A stretch of 64,000 bases of DNA from Lacibacter sediminis. Its GTDB lineage: Bacteria > Bacteroidota > Bacteroidia > Chitinophagales > Chitinophagaceae. The stretch is from positions 4,712,001 through 4,776,000 of the forward strand of contig NZ_CP060007.1 in assembly GCF_014168535.1 (NCBI RefSeq), given 5' to 3'. Below the pieces are notes generated by a model. It did not search any database and was not told the DNA's origin. It was given only the letters and a program-made list of their open reading frames with translations. The position numbers and the translations under genes are program-made. Below are positions 1 to 9,679 of the stretch, one piece after another (the first letter of the stretch is position 1; the number at the start of each line of letters is the position of its first letter).

Positions 1-3000
1 CTTCTCCCGATTTATTCTATCATCAGAGTTTAACTGTCCGGTATGTTCTCTGCCAATCAATTCCCGTTGGAACTGTTGAAAATCGGTTTGGTATAAACTC
101 TTAAAGAATTGATTTGGCTGCATCGCCAAAGGTCTGTATGTATTAATTCTTGTGTGATCGAGAAATACAGTTGTTCCATCACCTGCCATCCAACGCAAAG
201 AGTCGGTTCTTAACAGATAACCGTTTACAACTCCGTTTTCTCCACGTAATCCTTCTGTCTTTATAAGAAATCCTGTGTTTACTAGTAAATCGCATAAAGC
301 TTCGATGTAAACTTTAAAATCATCCTGACTTAGCCATGTAATACCGGCTGCGCTGAATTCCCGTTTTAAATATTTTCCTATGCCGGAACGGGATCCCATC
401 GAAGCAAAGTAGATTCCACGTTGGGTACTTCTACCAGGCCGTACAGAAACCAAATAAGTTGGTCGATCGATTTTTTCGTTGTGATCTAATGACCACAATT
501 TGTTTTCATCTAATCTGTTTCTGAGCAAATTTTCAATCTCAGCAAATTCCTCTATCAGAAACCGATGATAGAGCGAAAAATTTGTACGGAAGTAATTCAA
601 GAGTTGAACAAGAATTTCCTTTCTTTTATCAGGAGACGCCTGATTAAACAATAAGAGCCCCTGAAAACGATCATTAAGTGATACTAACTTATCAAGGCGA
701 TTGTACTCAATTTTTAATAATGCTGTTTGTTCAAGATTTGGAAGTGTATAACGCCAACCACGTTTCAAATCCTGAAAAATCCGGATCAGTATATAAGCTT
801 TGATCGCTTTTTCATTTTCCAATTCAGGAAAGTCAGGATCTTTACTTACAAAATTTGGATTGGCATAATCTGTCTCTTTTAGTTTTAACTCCTCCAATAC
901 TCGTTCCGCTATATTGTTTATTTCAAGTCCTTCATTCTTTTTTAATGTTGACTTATAAAGAGCAGCTCTCAATCTTACCGACGCAATAAAATCATTGAAA
1001 TGCCCGGCCTGTAATGCTGCATCCTGACGATTGTCGGTGAAACTTAAAAGTTTTTGATTCTTTATTTCTTCTTTTTGCTCCAGTAACGATTTTACAATGC
1101 CATATGAAAGAATGGTAGTTGCTGTGCTACGCCCTTCATGGCCAAGACTCATCAACTTGGTCGATTCATTTGTTTTCGAATCTTCATAGAAAACACCGGC
1201 AGTAGGATCAACCCGCAGCTTTACTGGAAGATAATAACCCTTTAAAGGATACACTGGCTCGCTGGAATACTTTCCCTCGGAATTAAAGTAAACCGGCTTT
1301 GGCATATGCCAATCATAATAGGGTCTAAAAGCAGTTTCACTGTTATTCAACCATGATTCAGGAGCCATTCCTAAAAGATCATCATTCCAGAATTCTTCTC
1401 CATCATCCAACACCAAATACCCAAAGCGCAAGTTGCGTTCATTAAGATTATCGCCCGTCAGTTCCTTTTGGTTAAAAATTCTAACAGGCGCTTCCGGATT
1501 TCTTGGAAGTAATGTTTGATCATCTGTATTTTTTTCCACACAAATAAAATCCACACCCGAATAACGACTAAACAACACAGGGTACAAGAGCTTTTCAACA
1601 GCTTCATCCTTTATATATCGCCCTGAGCGAATCGTAATCTTGCGGCTTGTTCTCGGTTCAAGCGTAACAGCAACAGTGCTTGTTTGTGAAATGAATTGAT
1701 GAAATCGAAATGGCAAAAAGCTTTTCCTTGATTTTGCCAGTCTGTTCTTTTCATTTAATGTCTCCGCCCACTGTAATAAATTTTTTATCGTGGAATATGC
1801 TAAGTCTTCAGCAACTTCAGTTTCTGCTTTTAATTTTTCTGCTATACTTTTAATTGACAAAGGCTTACCCCTTTCAAGCTTACCATTGTTATTTCTCAAT
1901 GCCACATTTAATTCCAACCAATTCGCTATTTCATGACGCACAAACTCCTCTTCATCGGCATTCGTATTTATGCCAGTTTGTACAGCCTTGCGTAATTCTA
2001 TTGGGTTATGAGTAACTCCGTTTGTACATGTTTTCAGATGTTCATCAACAATCTGCTCCTCTCGATATTCAATGCCGAATATTTTTGTTGCGACATCTGA
2101 AACTGCTTTCTTTTTTTCCTGAGGAGTTCCCTGAGAAGCCATAGTTGCAGATGTGCCAATACAAATAAGCGGTTGACTGCAATGAGTCCTTATTCTTCGT
2201 ATCAGCATACTTACGTCTGCACCCTGCCTTCCTTTATATGTATGCAATTCATCAAATACCAAATACCTCAAGTGAGTTTTCATAGAATTCCGTAACCATG
2301 ATTCAGAAGCTCTGGTCATTATCAGTTCCAGCATCATGTAATTCGTAAGAATAATATCTGGCTCTTCCTGTCTGGTCGCCTCCCGCTTGTCTTGCTTTTC
2401 CTGACCCGAATATTTTGCGTACGAAACCGGGAATCTGTTTGTAGTTAATGAATAAAGCTCATTGAGTATTTGATCTAAGGTCTTTTTCTTCTTTTCTTGA
2501 ACTATCCCTGACGGCAGAAAAGACTCAAGATAATTAATTTCATACTTTTTTATCTCTTCCTCCTGCGAATTGATCAACGCATTCATGGGATACACCAAAA
2601 TTGCTTTCACCCCTTTAGGCTTATTCGTCCCTTGATTGAATATTGAATTAAATATGGTTGAGAGATAGGTAAGTGACTTACCCGAACCTGTACCAGAGGT
2701 AACAACGAACCCATCATTATTCAATCCAATCTTCAAAGCTTCTACCTGATGTTCATACAATTCGTAATTACCAAACACCTGAGTCAGTTCTGGGTTTACA
2801 TTCTGATCCGCCAGATCTTTTAATGATTGCCCGGTTCTATATGCGGGATTAAATTGAACCAACGGCTCAGGAATAAATCCATTGCCTTCGAATGATTTCT
2901 TAACCTCTTCCTGAATTCTTTCATCTGCAATAGAAAGAAACGAGTTGAGATAATCACGATAGTTTGTTACAATGTCATTATGGGTTATAAATGCGTCCAT
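1..3000 (-). CDS. Large DExH-box helicase, partial (C-terminal part outside window)
   Basis: The frame is open from the ATG at 3000 to base 1, giving 1000 residues without a stop, so the gene is cut by the window edge. Seen: a Walker A motif (TSGTGSGKS) about 110 residues in, a motif II DELH, a motif III GTSATMAS, and near the cut end REHTGQL, which in large Lhr/MrfA/DrmA-like helicases just precedes the second RecA-like domain. That domain should therefore lie to the left. Known: helicases of this build occur in DNA repair and in several anti-phage systems (DISARM DrmA, Shango). It is the last visible gene of an eight-gene operon, 13 bp after a small membrane protein gene. Inference: it is the nucleic-acid-acting component of that system. 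The helicase call is firm; the subfamily is not. Confidence 0.85.
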   Translation of the reverse strand, partial: MDAFITHNDIVTNYRDYLNSFLSIADERIQEEVKKSFEGNGFIPEPLVQFNPAYRTGQSLKDLADQNVNPELTQVFGNYELYEHQVEALKIGLNNDGFVVTSGTGSGKSLTYLSTIFNSIFNQGTNKPKGVKAILVYPMNALINSQEEEIKKYEINYLESFLPSGIVQEKKKKTLDQILNELYSLTTNRFPVSYAKYSGQEKQDKREATRQEEPDIILTNYMMLELIMTRASESWLRNSMKTHLRYLVFDELHTYKGRQGADVSMLIRRIRTHCSQPLICIGTSATMASQGTPQEKKKAVSDVATKIFGIEYREEQIVDEHLKTCTNGVTHNPIELRKAVQTGINTNADEEEFVRHEIANWLELNVALRNNNGKLERGKPLSIKSIAEKLKAETEVAEDLAYSTIKNLLQWAETLNEKNRLAKSRKSFLPFRFHQFISQTSTVAVTLEPRTSRKITIRSGRYIKDEAVEKLLYPVLFSRYSGVDFICVEKNTDDQTLLPRNPEAPVRIFNQKELTGDNLNERNLRFGYLVLDDGEEFWNDDLLGMAPESWLNNSETAFRPYYDWHMPKPVYFNSEGKYSSEPVYPLKGYYLPVKLRVDPTAGVFYEDSKTNESTKLMSLGHEGRSTATTILSYGIVKSLLEQKEEIKNQKLLSFTDNRQDAALQAGHFNDFIASVRLRAALYKSTLKKNEGLEINNIAERVLEELKLKETDYANPNFVSKDPDFPELENEKAIKAYILIRIFQDLKRGWRYTLPNLEQTALLKIEYNRLDKLVSLNDRFQGLLLFNQASPDKRKEILVQLLNYFRTNFSLYHRFLIEEFAEIENLLRNRLDENKLWSLDHNEKIDRPTYLVSVRPGRSTQRGIYFASMGSRSGIGKYLKREFSAAGITWLSQDDFKVYIEALCDLLVNTGFLIKTEGLRGENGVVNGYLLRTDSLRWMAGDGTTVFLDHTRINTYRPLAMQPNQFFKSLYQTDFQQFQRELIGREHTGQLNSDDRINREK

Positions 3001-3013
3001 GAAATTCTATTGG

Positions 3014-3316
3014 CTAATTATTTAGTTTCTTTTTCTGACTAATTACACTGATTATTAAAACAACTCCTACTATCACATCTACAATATTCCAAATTAATCT
3101 TCCCAGCGCTATTTTAACTATTGGTTGAAATAAAATAGCCAGAAAAATATACAACAATGCGATACTTTTCCTTCCATCTAAAAATGTCTCGTAAGCAAAG
3201 TAGGCAAAGAAAGCCATTGCAAGAAAACGAACAAGTTGATAATAGCCATACGGCATTTGCAATAGACACGCAAAAAGCAAAAGTGCCAAAACAATTTTCA
3301 GAAGATTGATATTCAT
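3014..3316 (-). CDS. Small multi-pass membrane protein
   Basis: A 100-residue protein made almost entirely of hydrophobic stretches: about residues 5-25, 30-45, 53-70 and 76-93, with a basic tail (KKKLNN). This predicts three or four membrane helices. I recognise no family. It starts 4 bp after the TerB-like gene stops and ends 13 bp before the helicase starts, so it is clearly in the same transcript. Inference: a membrane component or anchor of the TerB/kinase-AAA/helicase system, which also contains other membrane proteins. It could be an unrelated integral membrane protein carried along in the operon. Confidence 0.7.
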   Translation of the reverse strand: MNINLLKIVLALLLFACLLQMPYGYYQLVRFLAMAFFAYFAYETFLDGRKSIALLYIFLAILFQPIVKIALGRLIWNIVDVIVGVVLIISVISQKKKLNN

Positions 3317-3320
3317 TACT

Positions 3321-3839
3321 TTATTCTTCTTTAGTACCTGGCTGAATTGTATTAATCAATTCAAACTTTGGAAACTCAGTTCCTTCTAGATATTGAAGTG
3401 TAATTTTACTAAGGAAGGAATCAGTTACAAGATCCTCTTCGAGATAGATTTCAATATCCGGGTGTACGCTTAATATTTTGTCATCACTTACTTTTAAACG
3501 ATGACGTATATTCTTAAAGAATTTGACTTCCGAATACTCAACTTGCTCATCTGCATTAATTGTATGAAGTGCAAAATCAATCAAATTCATTTCTTCTTCT
3601 TCAGTTAAGGAAGATTTATCTAATAAATCGAAATAATACTTGATGAATTCTTTGCCATCTGTGTTAAGCTTTGTTACAAGGAGGTTGATTTCATCGTGAA
3701 AATTAAAATCGCTAAACAAAGGTGATTTTTCACACATGGACTCTATAATGGCAACTTCTCTTTTGTCAATATGTCCATCGGAGGCCATACAACAAAAAGC
3801 GGTCTTTAGTAATAGCTTGTCGAATGTAATGTGGTCCAT
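3321..3839 (-). CDS. TerB-like (tellurite resistance B fold) protein
   Basis: A 172-residue helical acidic protein. Seen: an N-terminal half with the TerB pattern, LLLKTAFCCMASDGHIDKRE near residues 9-28, and a second pseudo-repeat carrying INADEQVEYSEVKFF, which matches the paired acidic, metal-binding helices of TerB. The C-terminal part (about residues 125-172) is a separate tail. Known: TerB domains occur in tellurite/stress modules and in anti-phage Shango (SngA). The gene lies between the kinase-AAA fusion and a small membrane protein, close to the helicase, so a TerB + ATPase + helicase core is present. Inference: a sensor or scaffold for the ATPase. The fold assignment is by eye and should be confirmed with a profile search. 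Confidence 0.75.
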   Translation of the reverse strand: MDHITFDKLLLKTAFCCMASDGHIDKREVAIIESMCEKSPLFSDFNFHDEINLLVTKLNTDGKEFIKYYFDLLDKSSLTEEEEMNLIDFALHTINADEQVEYSEVKFFKNIRHRLKVSDDKILSVHPDIEIYLEEDLVTDSFLSKITLQYLEGTEFPKFELINTIQPGTKEE

Positions 3840-3860
3840 AAAAATTCTTTTATATGTTTA

Positions 3861-5678
3861 TTATCTGCGAAAACCTATTGGTGTTCGTTCATTCGTTTTT
3901 TCGTCATCATCACCGCCTTCAAACTTCCTTCGCATTGCTTCGTATTTTTTTAGCTCTGCAAGCGGAACAGTCGGCTTCTGCTTCTTAATTGTCTTTTCCA
4001 GTATGTCCATTGTAACCCTCATATTATTGGTTAAAGCAAATCTGGCTGCTTCGTTTACCAATAACTCAATATCTCCGGTTACATAGTTTTCGGTCATTTT
4101 AGCAAGCTTTTCATAATCAATACCAAAATCAAGAGGTTTCTTTTTTAGATAAACTTCAAATAATGACTTCCTCAACTCAAAATCAGGTGGTCCGATATAG
4201 AAATATTTTTCAAGTCGACCTGCACCTAGAATAGCAGGATCAATCATCAGTGGATAGTTAGTAGCCCCAACGATAAATATTCCCTTATCGCCTGTTCTAT
4301 CCATTTGTGCCAGCATTTCATTGACAGCACTTTTTGTCATTTCATGTACATCGCTGTCTCTGTTTGGAAGCAACTCATTTAATTCATCGATAAAAATGAT
4401 CGTTGGAGCATTCTTTTCTGCTTCCTCAAACATTTTGGCAATATTTTCCTGGGTTGCATTTACATAACGACTCTTAAGGGTTGAAGGCTTAATGTACATA
4501 TAATTGTATCCTACCTCCTCAGCAAATTTTTTGGCAAAGTATGTTTTCCCGCAACGTGGTGGTCCATAAAAAAGGATACCGTTAGGAAAAGCCACATCAT
4601 ACTTCTTATATTTCTCCGGATCCTTTAAAGCATTAATCACATCCACTGTTAATAATCTCTTTAACTCACTCATGCCTGCAATAGAGTCAAAGCCAGTTCC
4701 TTTTGGCTTAGTAGATAGCGTTTTCTTTTCGGTCTCACTCTTTTCGGATTTTTGTACTCTTATTTTATCTACATCTTCTACGTCAATTTGACCGCTTAAC
4801 GCCTGCATGAATTCATCTGCTGATTGAAACCGAAATTCTAAGTCTGGGTGCAGGGCCTTTTTGATTATTTTGATAATGGACTCGTCAAAGTCGATTATTT
4901 CATTAATTTTTCCTGGAAAAAGTAGAGGCTTTTCTCTTTCCTTTTGTAAAAGGTCCTCTGCGTTACTGCGATCTTCCTGAAATTTTGAAACTGCTTTAAA
5001 CCATGGGGGCGTTCCTGTAAGTAAATGATACATTACAGCACCCACTGAAAACAAATCTGATTGGGGTGAATATGCATTTGCCATTATACACTCTGGTGCT
5101 ATATAGGCTAAGTTGAGATCCGTTTTATTATACGAACTTGAAGATTGATGAAAGGAACGGGCATGGCCAAAATCAATTAATCTTGCTTGCGGAATATCAG
5201 TTGACATATCCAACATGATGTTTTGCGGCGTAATTTCATTGTGAATAATGGGCTCTTCCAAATTGTGTAAATAACTCAACCCTTTTAATACATCAACTGC
5301 AATTCCCTTCAAATCATAAATCGTTGAAATTGGTTCTCGGGTTATTCTATCTGCTAATGCTTCGCCTGCAATAAAATTTAAAATCAGAAAAGCATACTTT
5401 TTCCTTTCAATTATAATCTCCCCGCTATCTTGGTAGCCAACAATGTTTTCATGCCTTAATGCTTTAAGAAAGCTAGTTTCAAGAATATTATTCTGATCGT
5501 CAAATGCTGATCGATTCAAATTCCCATAATAGAATAACTTTAAAAAATACAGATTCCCATCTTTCCCTTTTGCACGATAGGTTTCAGCAGTATTGCTTTT
5601 CTTTATAAACAGTAAAACTGTATAAGTTTCGCTGAGAACGAACCCTTTCTCTAATATGGCTTTATTTAGACTACTCAT
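3861..5678 (-). CDS. Ser/Thr kinase-like domain fused to AAA+ ATPase
   Basis: A 605-residue fusion. Residues about 15-290 form a protein-kinase fold: Lys47 (FLKLF), a catalytic-loop HNE at 146-148 where HRD is expected, followed by ITPQNIML, and DFG at 169-171. A charged linker (about 300-325) leads to an AAA+ domain at about 330-560: Walker A GPPRCGKT at 372-379 (usual GPPGTGKT), Walker B IIFIDEL at 427-433, and GAGRLEK in the Arg-finger region. Catalytic-loop Asp is replaced by Glu, so kinase activity is uncertain, but the nucleotide site looks kept. Its stop lies 21 bp before the TerB gene. Inference: a phosphorylation- or ligand-gated AAA remodeller acting with the TerB and Hsp70 proteins. 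The domain calls are firm; the function is unknown. Confidence 0.88.
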   Translation of the reverse strand: MSSLNKAILEKGFVLSETYTVLLFIKKSNTAETYRAKGKDGNLYFLKLFYYGNLNRSAFDDQNNILETSFLKALRHENIVGYQDSGEIIIERKKYAFLILNFIAGEALADRITREPISTIYDLKGIAVDVLKGLSYLHNLEEPIIHNEITPQNIMLDMSTDIPQARLIDFGHARSFHQSSSSYNKTDLNLAYIAPECIMANAYSPQSDLFSVGAVMYHLLTGTPPWFKAVSKFQEDRSNAEDLLQKEREKPLLFPGKINEIIDFDESIIKIIKKALHPDLEFRFQSADEFMQALSGQIDVEDVDKIRVQKSEKSETEKKTLSTKPKGTGFDSIAGMSELKRLLTVDVINALKDPEKYKKYDVAFPNGILFYGPPRCGKTYFAKKFAEEVGYNYMYIKPSTLKSRYVNATQENIAKMFEEAEKNAPTIIFIDELNELLPNRDSDVHEMTKSAVNEMLAQMDRTGDKGIFIVGATNYPLMIDPAILGAGRLEKYFYIGPPDFELRKSLFEVYLKKKPLDFGIDYEKLAKMTENYVTGDIELLVNEAARFALTNNMRVTMDILEKTIKKQKPTVPLAELKKYEAMRRKFEGGDDDEKTNERTPIGFRR

Positions 5679-6092
5679 TTAGTTTTTGTCAAATTCCTCT
5701 TTTGAAATCTTTTTTCCACCTGTAACTTGTGGTACAGACGATTCCTTAATTGTAAATGTTAGAGTTAAAACGGAATAACCTGTATCATCATTAGTGACTT
5801 TAAAAGGTTGTCCTTTTTGGTAAACCGGATCTTTCCCTTTTAAAACAGCCTTCGTTTTTGTGAAATAATAACCCCCGTCCGAAAAATAAATTGTTTCGTT
5901 ACCATATGCACTGATAGTAACTGTTTGGTGTAGAACCCCTTTCTCCCCACCTCCTTTCATTACTTTTAGTGTCATTGATCGCATTGAATTGTTATTAATA
6001 GTTAGTCTTGCCTGCGACACAGCCTTGAACGACACAAACAGAAATAAAGTTATAAATCCAACAGATTGAAACATGAATTTCATAGTAAGCAT
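5679..6092 (-). CDS. Small exported protein of unknown function
   Basis: About 130 residues with a clear N-terminal signal peptide (hydrophobic segment VGFITLFLFVSF, probable cleavage after AVSQA) and a beta-rich mature part with alternating polar and hydrophobic residues. The frame extends to a TTG at 6119, but the ATGs at 6092 and 6083 are better starts because they place the basic residues directly before the hydrophobic core. The stop codon abuts the kinase-AAA start, so the two are translationally coupled. No family recognised. Inference: a periplasmic partner of the membrane-bound chaperone operon. Finding an exported protein inside an operon of cytoplasmic ATPases is unusual. Confidence 0.65.
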   Translation of the reverse strand: MLTMKFMFQSVGFITLFLFVSFKAVSQARLTINNNSMRSMTLKVMKGGGEKGVLHQTVTISAYGNETIYFSDGGYYFTKTKAVLKGKDPVYQKGQPFKVTNDDTGYSVLTLTFTIKESSVPQVTGGKKISKEEFDKN

Positions 6093-6215
6093 TTTATTGT
6101 TTAAGAAATTAGCTTTCAAATTTTTATTTGTTTTTCTGCAAACCAGTAGACTTACTCTTTGAATAAATCCACTTATTACAGTTCTCTAAACCTTATACTG
6201 AACAGTAGTTTTTTA

Positions 6216-8744
6216 TTAACCTAATGTTTCAGGTTTTTCATTATCAGGCATCAAGCCAAAGATTTGAATCAAAATCGGCCTGATAGCGGTTGTTTTACCG
6301 GCTGTAACCATTTGCAAACCCTGATTCACCAATTGTCTTGCTTTGTTTTTATCCTTCCAATGGTACGTATTAAACTCACTATCAATATGCTTTAACCATT
6401 GTACATCCCCTGCATTTCCTGTTACTATATTTCGAAGTTCCCAATCTAAACGGGCTATTTCCAATACTAGTTCTTTTGCCTCTCTCAAATTTTTCTCCTT
6501 TATAACGTGCTCAATATTTTTTTTGTAATCTTGAACATGAGCTTCAACTTTATTGATATTTAAGTTTTCATCAACATTATGTTCCTTGATTTTTTCGATC
6601 AAATCCTCTAACTCGTAAAAAGTATCTTTTAATTCTTGTTCAACTTTTGGCCATTCTGCCAGTTTTTCCGCACCATCCAATTTTAATAACTCTTTTCGCA
6701 ACCCATCAAGTATTTTCATTTTACCATCCGCACTTCCTTTTTCATTTTCTAATTGCTCCTCCAGTTCGTTTAGCTTTGTTGCAACGTCGGCGGCATGTAC
6801 TTTTTGTGCGGTGCGTTTTGCCTTTGAAATTTCCTTTGACAGCGATTCCTCGGTTGGTGGTTCGGTTTGCTTAATTTCAATTTCCAATTCTTCGGTATGA
6901 TTCAATAAAGGAAAGTAGGCGGTGAACTTCATTAATTGCGACCGATCAACTTTAATCGTTATATCTACATCGCTACCCTCAGGAAGCAAGGCGGGCAATG
7001 ACTCTCCGTTAATAATCACTTCAAATATTTCATTGTTTAAAACCGGATTGGTGCCTTCTGCATTATAGTCGCCTTGATAAATAGGAATACGAATGATGTC
7101 ATTAATCATTCCAGGTCTAACTGCACTTCTAGTTTTCAAACCATTAATTACGCCTGTGGCAGGAACTTTTTTACTCTTTTCCAATCCCTTTACTTGATGA
7201 AACAAATCCTTTTCGTCGGCGTGAAACCATTTACCAATTCCTATATGATATGGAAGAACCTGCATTCCGTCGAGTCCACCAATACCTTGTAAAATGCTGA
7301 ATTGGTGCGGTTGGCATTCTAATCTATTACCAGCTTCATCATAAACATTAATTTCAAAAGAGTTGGAACGGCCTTCAACCAAGAGCACATCTACAATTGT
7401 AGCTTTTTCTCCAATTAGTTTTTTGCCACTTGACCATGCTCCATCAAAACGAACTACGTCTGCATAAATCTTTTCAGGGAACGTACCTGTCGTTTTTTCT
7501 TTCAAAACTTTCAGGTTAATCATTTCGTCCAATTCAACAGTAGTAGCTTCGTATTTAATGTCTAATTGAAGTTTGGTTTTATCTCTTATTGTTTCCTTTA
7601 CTTCATCTGACACAGAAATTGTAGAGGCGAATAATGCAGCGCCCTTCGCAACTACCGTCATTGGGTCAACTGAAGTGTCAACCTTATCTGTAATTTGCTC
7701 TTTTAGCATTCTGCGTAAGATTGGCGAATAAGTCGGACCGCCAACCAAAATCAGTGCTCCAAGGTCAGATCCTTTTAAATTGTTACGTTTTAATAATTCT
7801 TTAGTAATGTCAATTGCTTTTTGAAATATTGGAGATAACGCATTCTCCATATCCTTTTGAGTTACCAGTACATCAATTTCAGGTTCATTACCATCTTCAT
7901 CTTCAAACGGCAAATCTCCTAAGTTTGAAAGAATGTTATGCGAATCCTTAAATGACAATTGTATTTTCGCTTCTTCCGCAAAGGCTTTCACTGCATTTCT
8001 TAATACTTCTTTTTGTGTTGCATCATCTAAAATTCCATCAATTGCAAAATTCTGTTGAAGATTTGGAATGATAATTTGGTCAACAATTGCTTCGTCTAAG
8101 TTTTTACCTCCAAGCCAATTGTCTCCATCAGTATCTTTAACAGTCAATATACCTTCATCTGATTTTAGAATTGCAGCATCGAAGGTTCCTCCTCCAAAGT
8201 CAAAAACTAACCAAAAACCATCTTTCTTTTTAGCATCAAGACCATAGGCAGTGGCGGCAGCCACTGGTTCTTGAAGTAGTTCAATATGTTTGAAACCTGC
8301 AAGTTTAGCGGCTTGCATTGTTGCTTCATTTTGAGGATTTAAAAATTTTGCAGGGACTGTAATAACAACAGATGACATATTTTCGTCCTGAATAAAAGAT
8401 TTTAGTTTTTTCAAAACCTCTGCGGATAGTTCCTCTGATGAAAATTCTCTATTCATATTAGGACACTCATATTTATGAGTTGTTCCCATAGTTCTTTTAA
8501 ATTCAATAAATGAATTTGTTTTGCCCTTTTCAAGAGTTTTTAACGCTCTTGTATTGTCATTTTTCATCACATTGTAGGCAGTATCGCCTACCAAAATATC
8601 TTGTCTTTTATTGAAATGAACGCAAGAAGGCATTGTATCCTTTAGTGTGTCCGATTTTTTAATGATTGGAACTCCGTTTTCCATTCTTGCAATTGCCGAA
8701 TTAGTTGTTCCTAAGTCAATGCCGTAATCAATTTTATTTCTCAT
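6216..8744 (-). CDS. Hsp70 (DnaK-family) chaperone, divergent and long
   Basis: An 842-residue Hsp70. Seen: phosphate-loop motifs DLGTTNSA near residue 10 and DFGGGTFD, LLQEPVAAATAYG at the connector, and LVGGPTYSPILRRML in the second subdomain; these make a complete nucleotide-binding domain over about residues 1-380. A beta-type substrate-binding region follows to about residue 600, then a coiled-coil-rich tail. DnaK itself is about 635 residues, so the C-terminal extension of about 200 residues is distinctive. The EEVD-type or acidic DnaK tail is absent. It is flanked by a J-like membrane protein and a kinase-AAA fusion. Inference: a dedicated accessory Hsp70, not the housekeeping DnaK; the usual GrpE partner is not visible here. 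Confidence 0.92.
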   Translation of the reverse strand: MRNKIDYGIDLGTTNSAIARMENGVPIIKKSDTLKDTMPSCVHFNKRQDILVGDTAYNVMKNDNTRALKTLEKGKTNSFIEFKRTMGTTHKYECPNMNREFSSEELSAEVLKKLKSFIQDENMSSVVITVPAKFLNPQNEATMQAAKLAGFKHIELLQEPVAAATAYGLDAKKKDGFWLVFDFGGGTFDAAILKSDEGILTVKDTDGDNWLGGKNLDEAIVDQIIIPNLQQNFAIDGILDDATQKEVLRNAVKAFAEEAKIQLSFKDSHNILSNLGDLPFEDEDGNEPEIDVLVTQKDMENALSPIFQKAIDITKELLKRNNLKGSDLGALILVGGPTYSPILRRMLKEQITDKVDTSVDPMTVVAKGAALFASTISVSDEVKETIRDKTKLQLDIKYEATTVELDEMINLKVLKEKTTGTFPEKIYADVVRFDGAWSSGKKLIGEKATIVDVLLVEGRSNSFEINVYDEAGNRLECQPHQFSILQGIGGLDGMQVLPYHIGIGKWFHADEKDLFHQVKGLEKSKKVPATGVINGLKTRSAVRPGMINDIIRIPIYQGDYNAEGTNPVLNNEIFEVIINGESLPALLPEGSDVDITIKVDRSQLMKFTAYFPLLNHTEELEIEIKQTEPPTEESLSKEISKAKRTAQKVHAADVATKLNELEEQLENEKGSADGKMKILDGLRKELLKLDGAEKLAEWPKVEQELKDTFYELEDLIEKIKEHNVDENLNINKVEAHVQDYKKNIEHVIKEKNLREAKELVLEIARLDWELRNIVTGNAGDVQWLKHIDSEFNTYHWKDKNKARQLVNQGLQMVTAGKTTAIRPILIQIFGLMPDNEKPETLG

Positions 8745-8765
8745 TCTTTAAATTATTTTGAGATA

Positions 8766-9668
8766 TTAGTAACCTTTTGAAGTTTCAATTTGTGCAGTTT
8801 GAATCATTTTATCATTGTAATTTACTTGCGGTATTAGAACCTTTGTAATTACTTCTGAATCTTTATCAAGATTTTCATCAGGAATTGTGCTTGTTACAAT
8901 TACTTTCATTCCTTGATGAAACTGTTTGCCTAACAGATCAGGCATTTCATAACCATTGGCTGAAAGATTATCTTTCAGTTTTCCTACCGATGCCTGTAAT
9001 TGTTTCAACCCCTTCGTTTTTGAATCCATCAGGGCGATGTTTCTTTCTATAAGATTGATTTCACTTGCAACTTTTAAAGCCAACGAATGGTCAGGCTCTG
9101 CGCTGGGCATTGTTTGTAATGTAGCTTTCTGCTGCTCAATTAATTGAACTTGAGAATCCATTAATTCAGTTTGCTTACCAAACTCTTTTACCAAACTTTC
9201 CTCAATAGAGGATTTTGTTTTGCTCAATTGATCAATAAAGTCCGTTTTGTCTGTTTGTTGTCTCTTCCTCAAAAGCCAATACAAAAGCCCTGAAAGCAAT
9301 ATCGCTGATAGCACTCCGATAATTCCGTAAAGTGAATTCTTGCTTAATGATTCTGAAACCTGTGTGATTTTACCTTCGTTTTTGTCTCCTGTCTCCTTGA
9401 TTTGAATTCCAAGTTGATTTGCTGTTTGGGTAATAGCGTTGCTATTATCTTGTGTTTTTGTTCTTAAACTGTCAATACTTTTGTTAGCATTTGAAAGTTT
9501 AGAATTTAAAGTTCCTATTTCAGATTTTAGTTTACTGTTTTCTGATTGAAGCGAATTAACCTTTTGTATCAAAGGCTTTATCTCTTTCTCTAAATCTTCT
9601 TTGGCTATATTCTGGGCAAAAGATCCAAATGCAGAAAACAGAAAAATGGCGAATGCTATAATTTTCAT
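8766..9668 (-). CDS. Exported-membrane coiled-coil protein
   Basis: A 300-residue protein. Seen: a signal peptide (MKIIAFAIFLFSAFGSFAQ), a heptad-like segment at about residues 22-105 rich in L, N, S and K, a single membrane helix at about 112-133 (IIGVLSAILLSGLLYWLL) followed by RKRQQ, then a second coiled-coil stretch and a small C-terminal domain. The positive residues after the helix predict an exported N-terminal coil and a cytoplasmic C-terminus. It starts 11 bp after the J-like gene and ends 21 bp before the Hsp70 gene. No named family. Inference: it links an envelope signal to the cytoplasmic Hsp70. Confidence 0.72.
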   Translation of the reverse strand: MKIIAFAIFLFSAFGSFAQNIAKEDLEKEIKPLIQKVNSLQSENSKLKSEIGTLNSKLSNANKSIDSLRTKTQDNSNAITQTANQLGIQIKETGDKNEGKITQVSESLSKNSLYGIIGVLSAILLSGLLYWLLRKRQQTDKTDFIDQLSKTKSSIEESLVKEFGKQTELMDSQVQLIEQQKATLQTMPSAEPDHSLALKVASEINLIERNIALMDSKTKGLKQLQASVGKLKDNLSANGYEMPDLLGKQFHQGMKVIVTSTIPDENLDKDSEVITKVLIPQVNYNDKMIQTAQIETSKGY

Positions 9669-9679
9669 TTAATGTTTAT

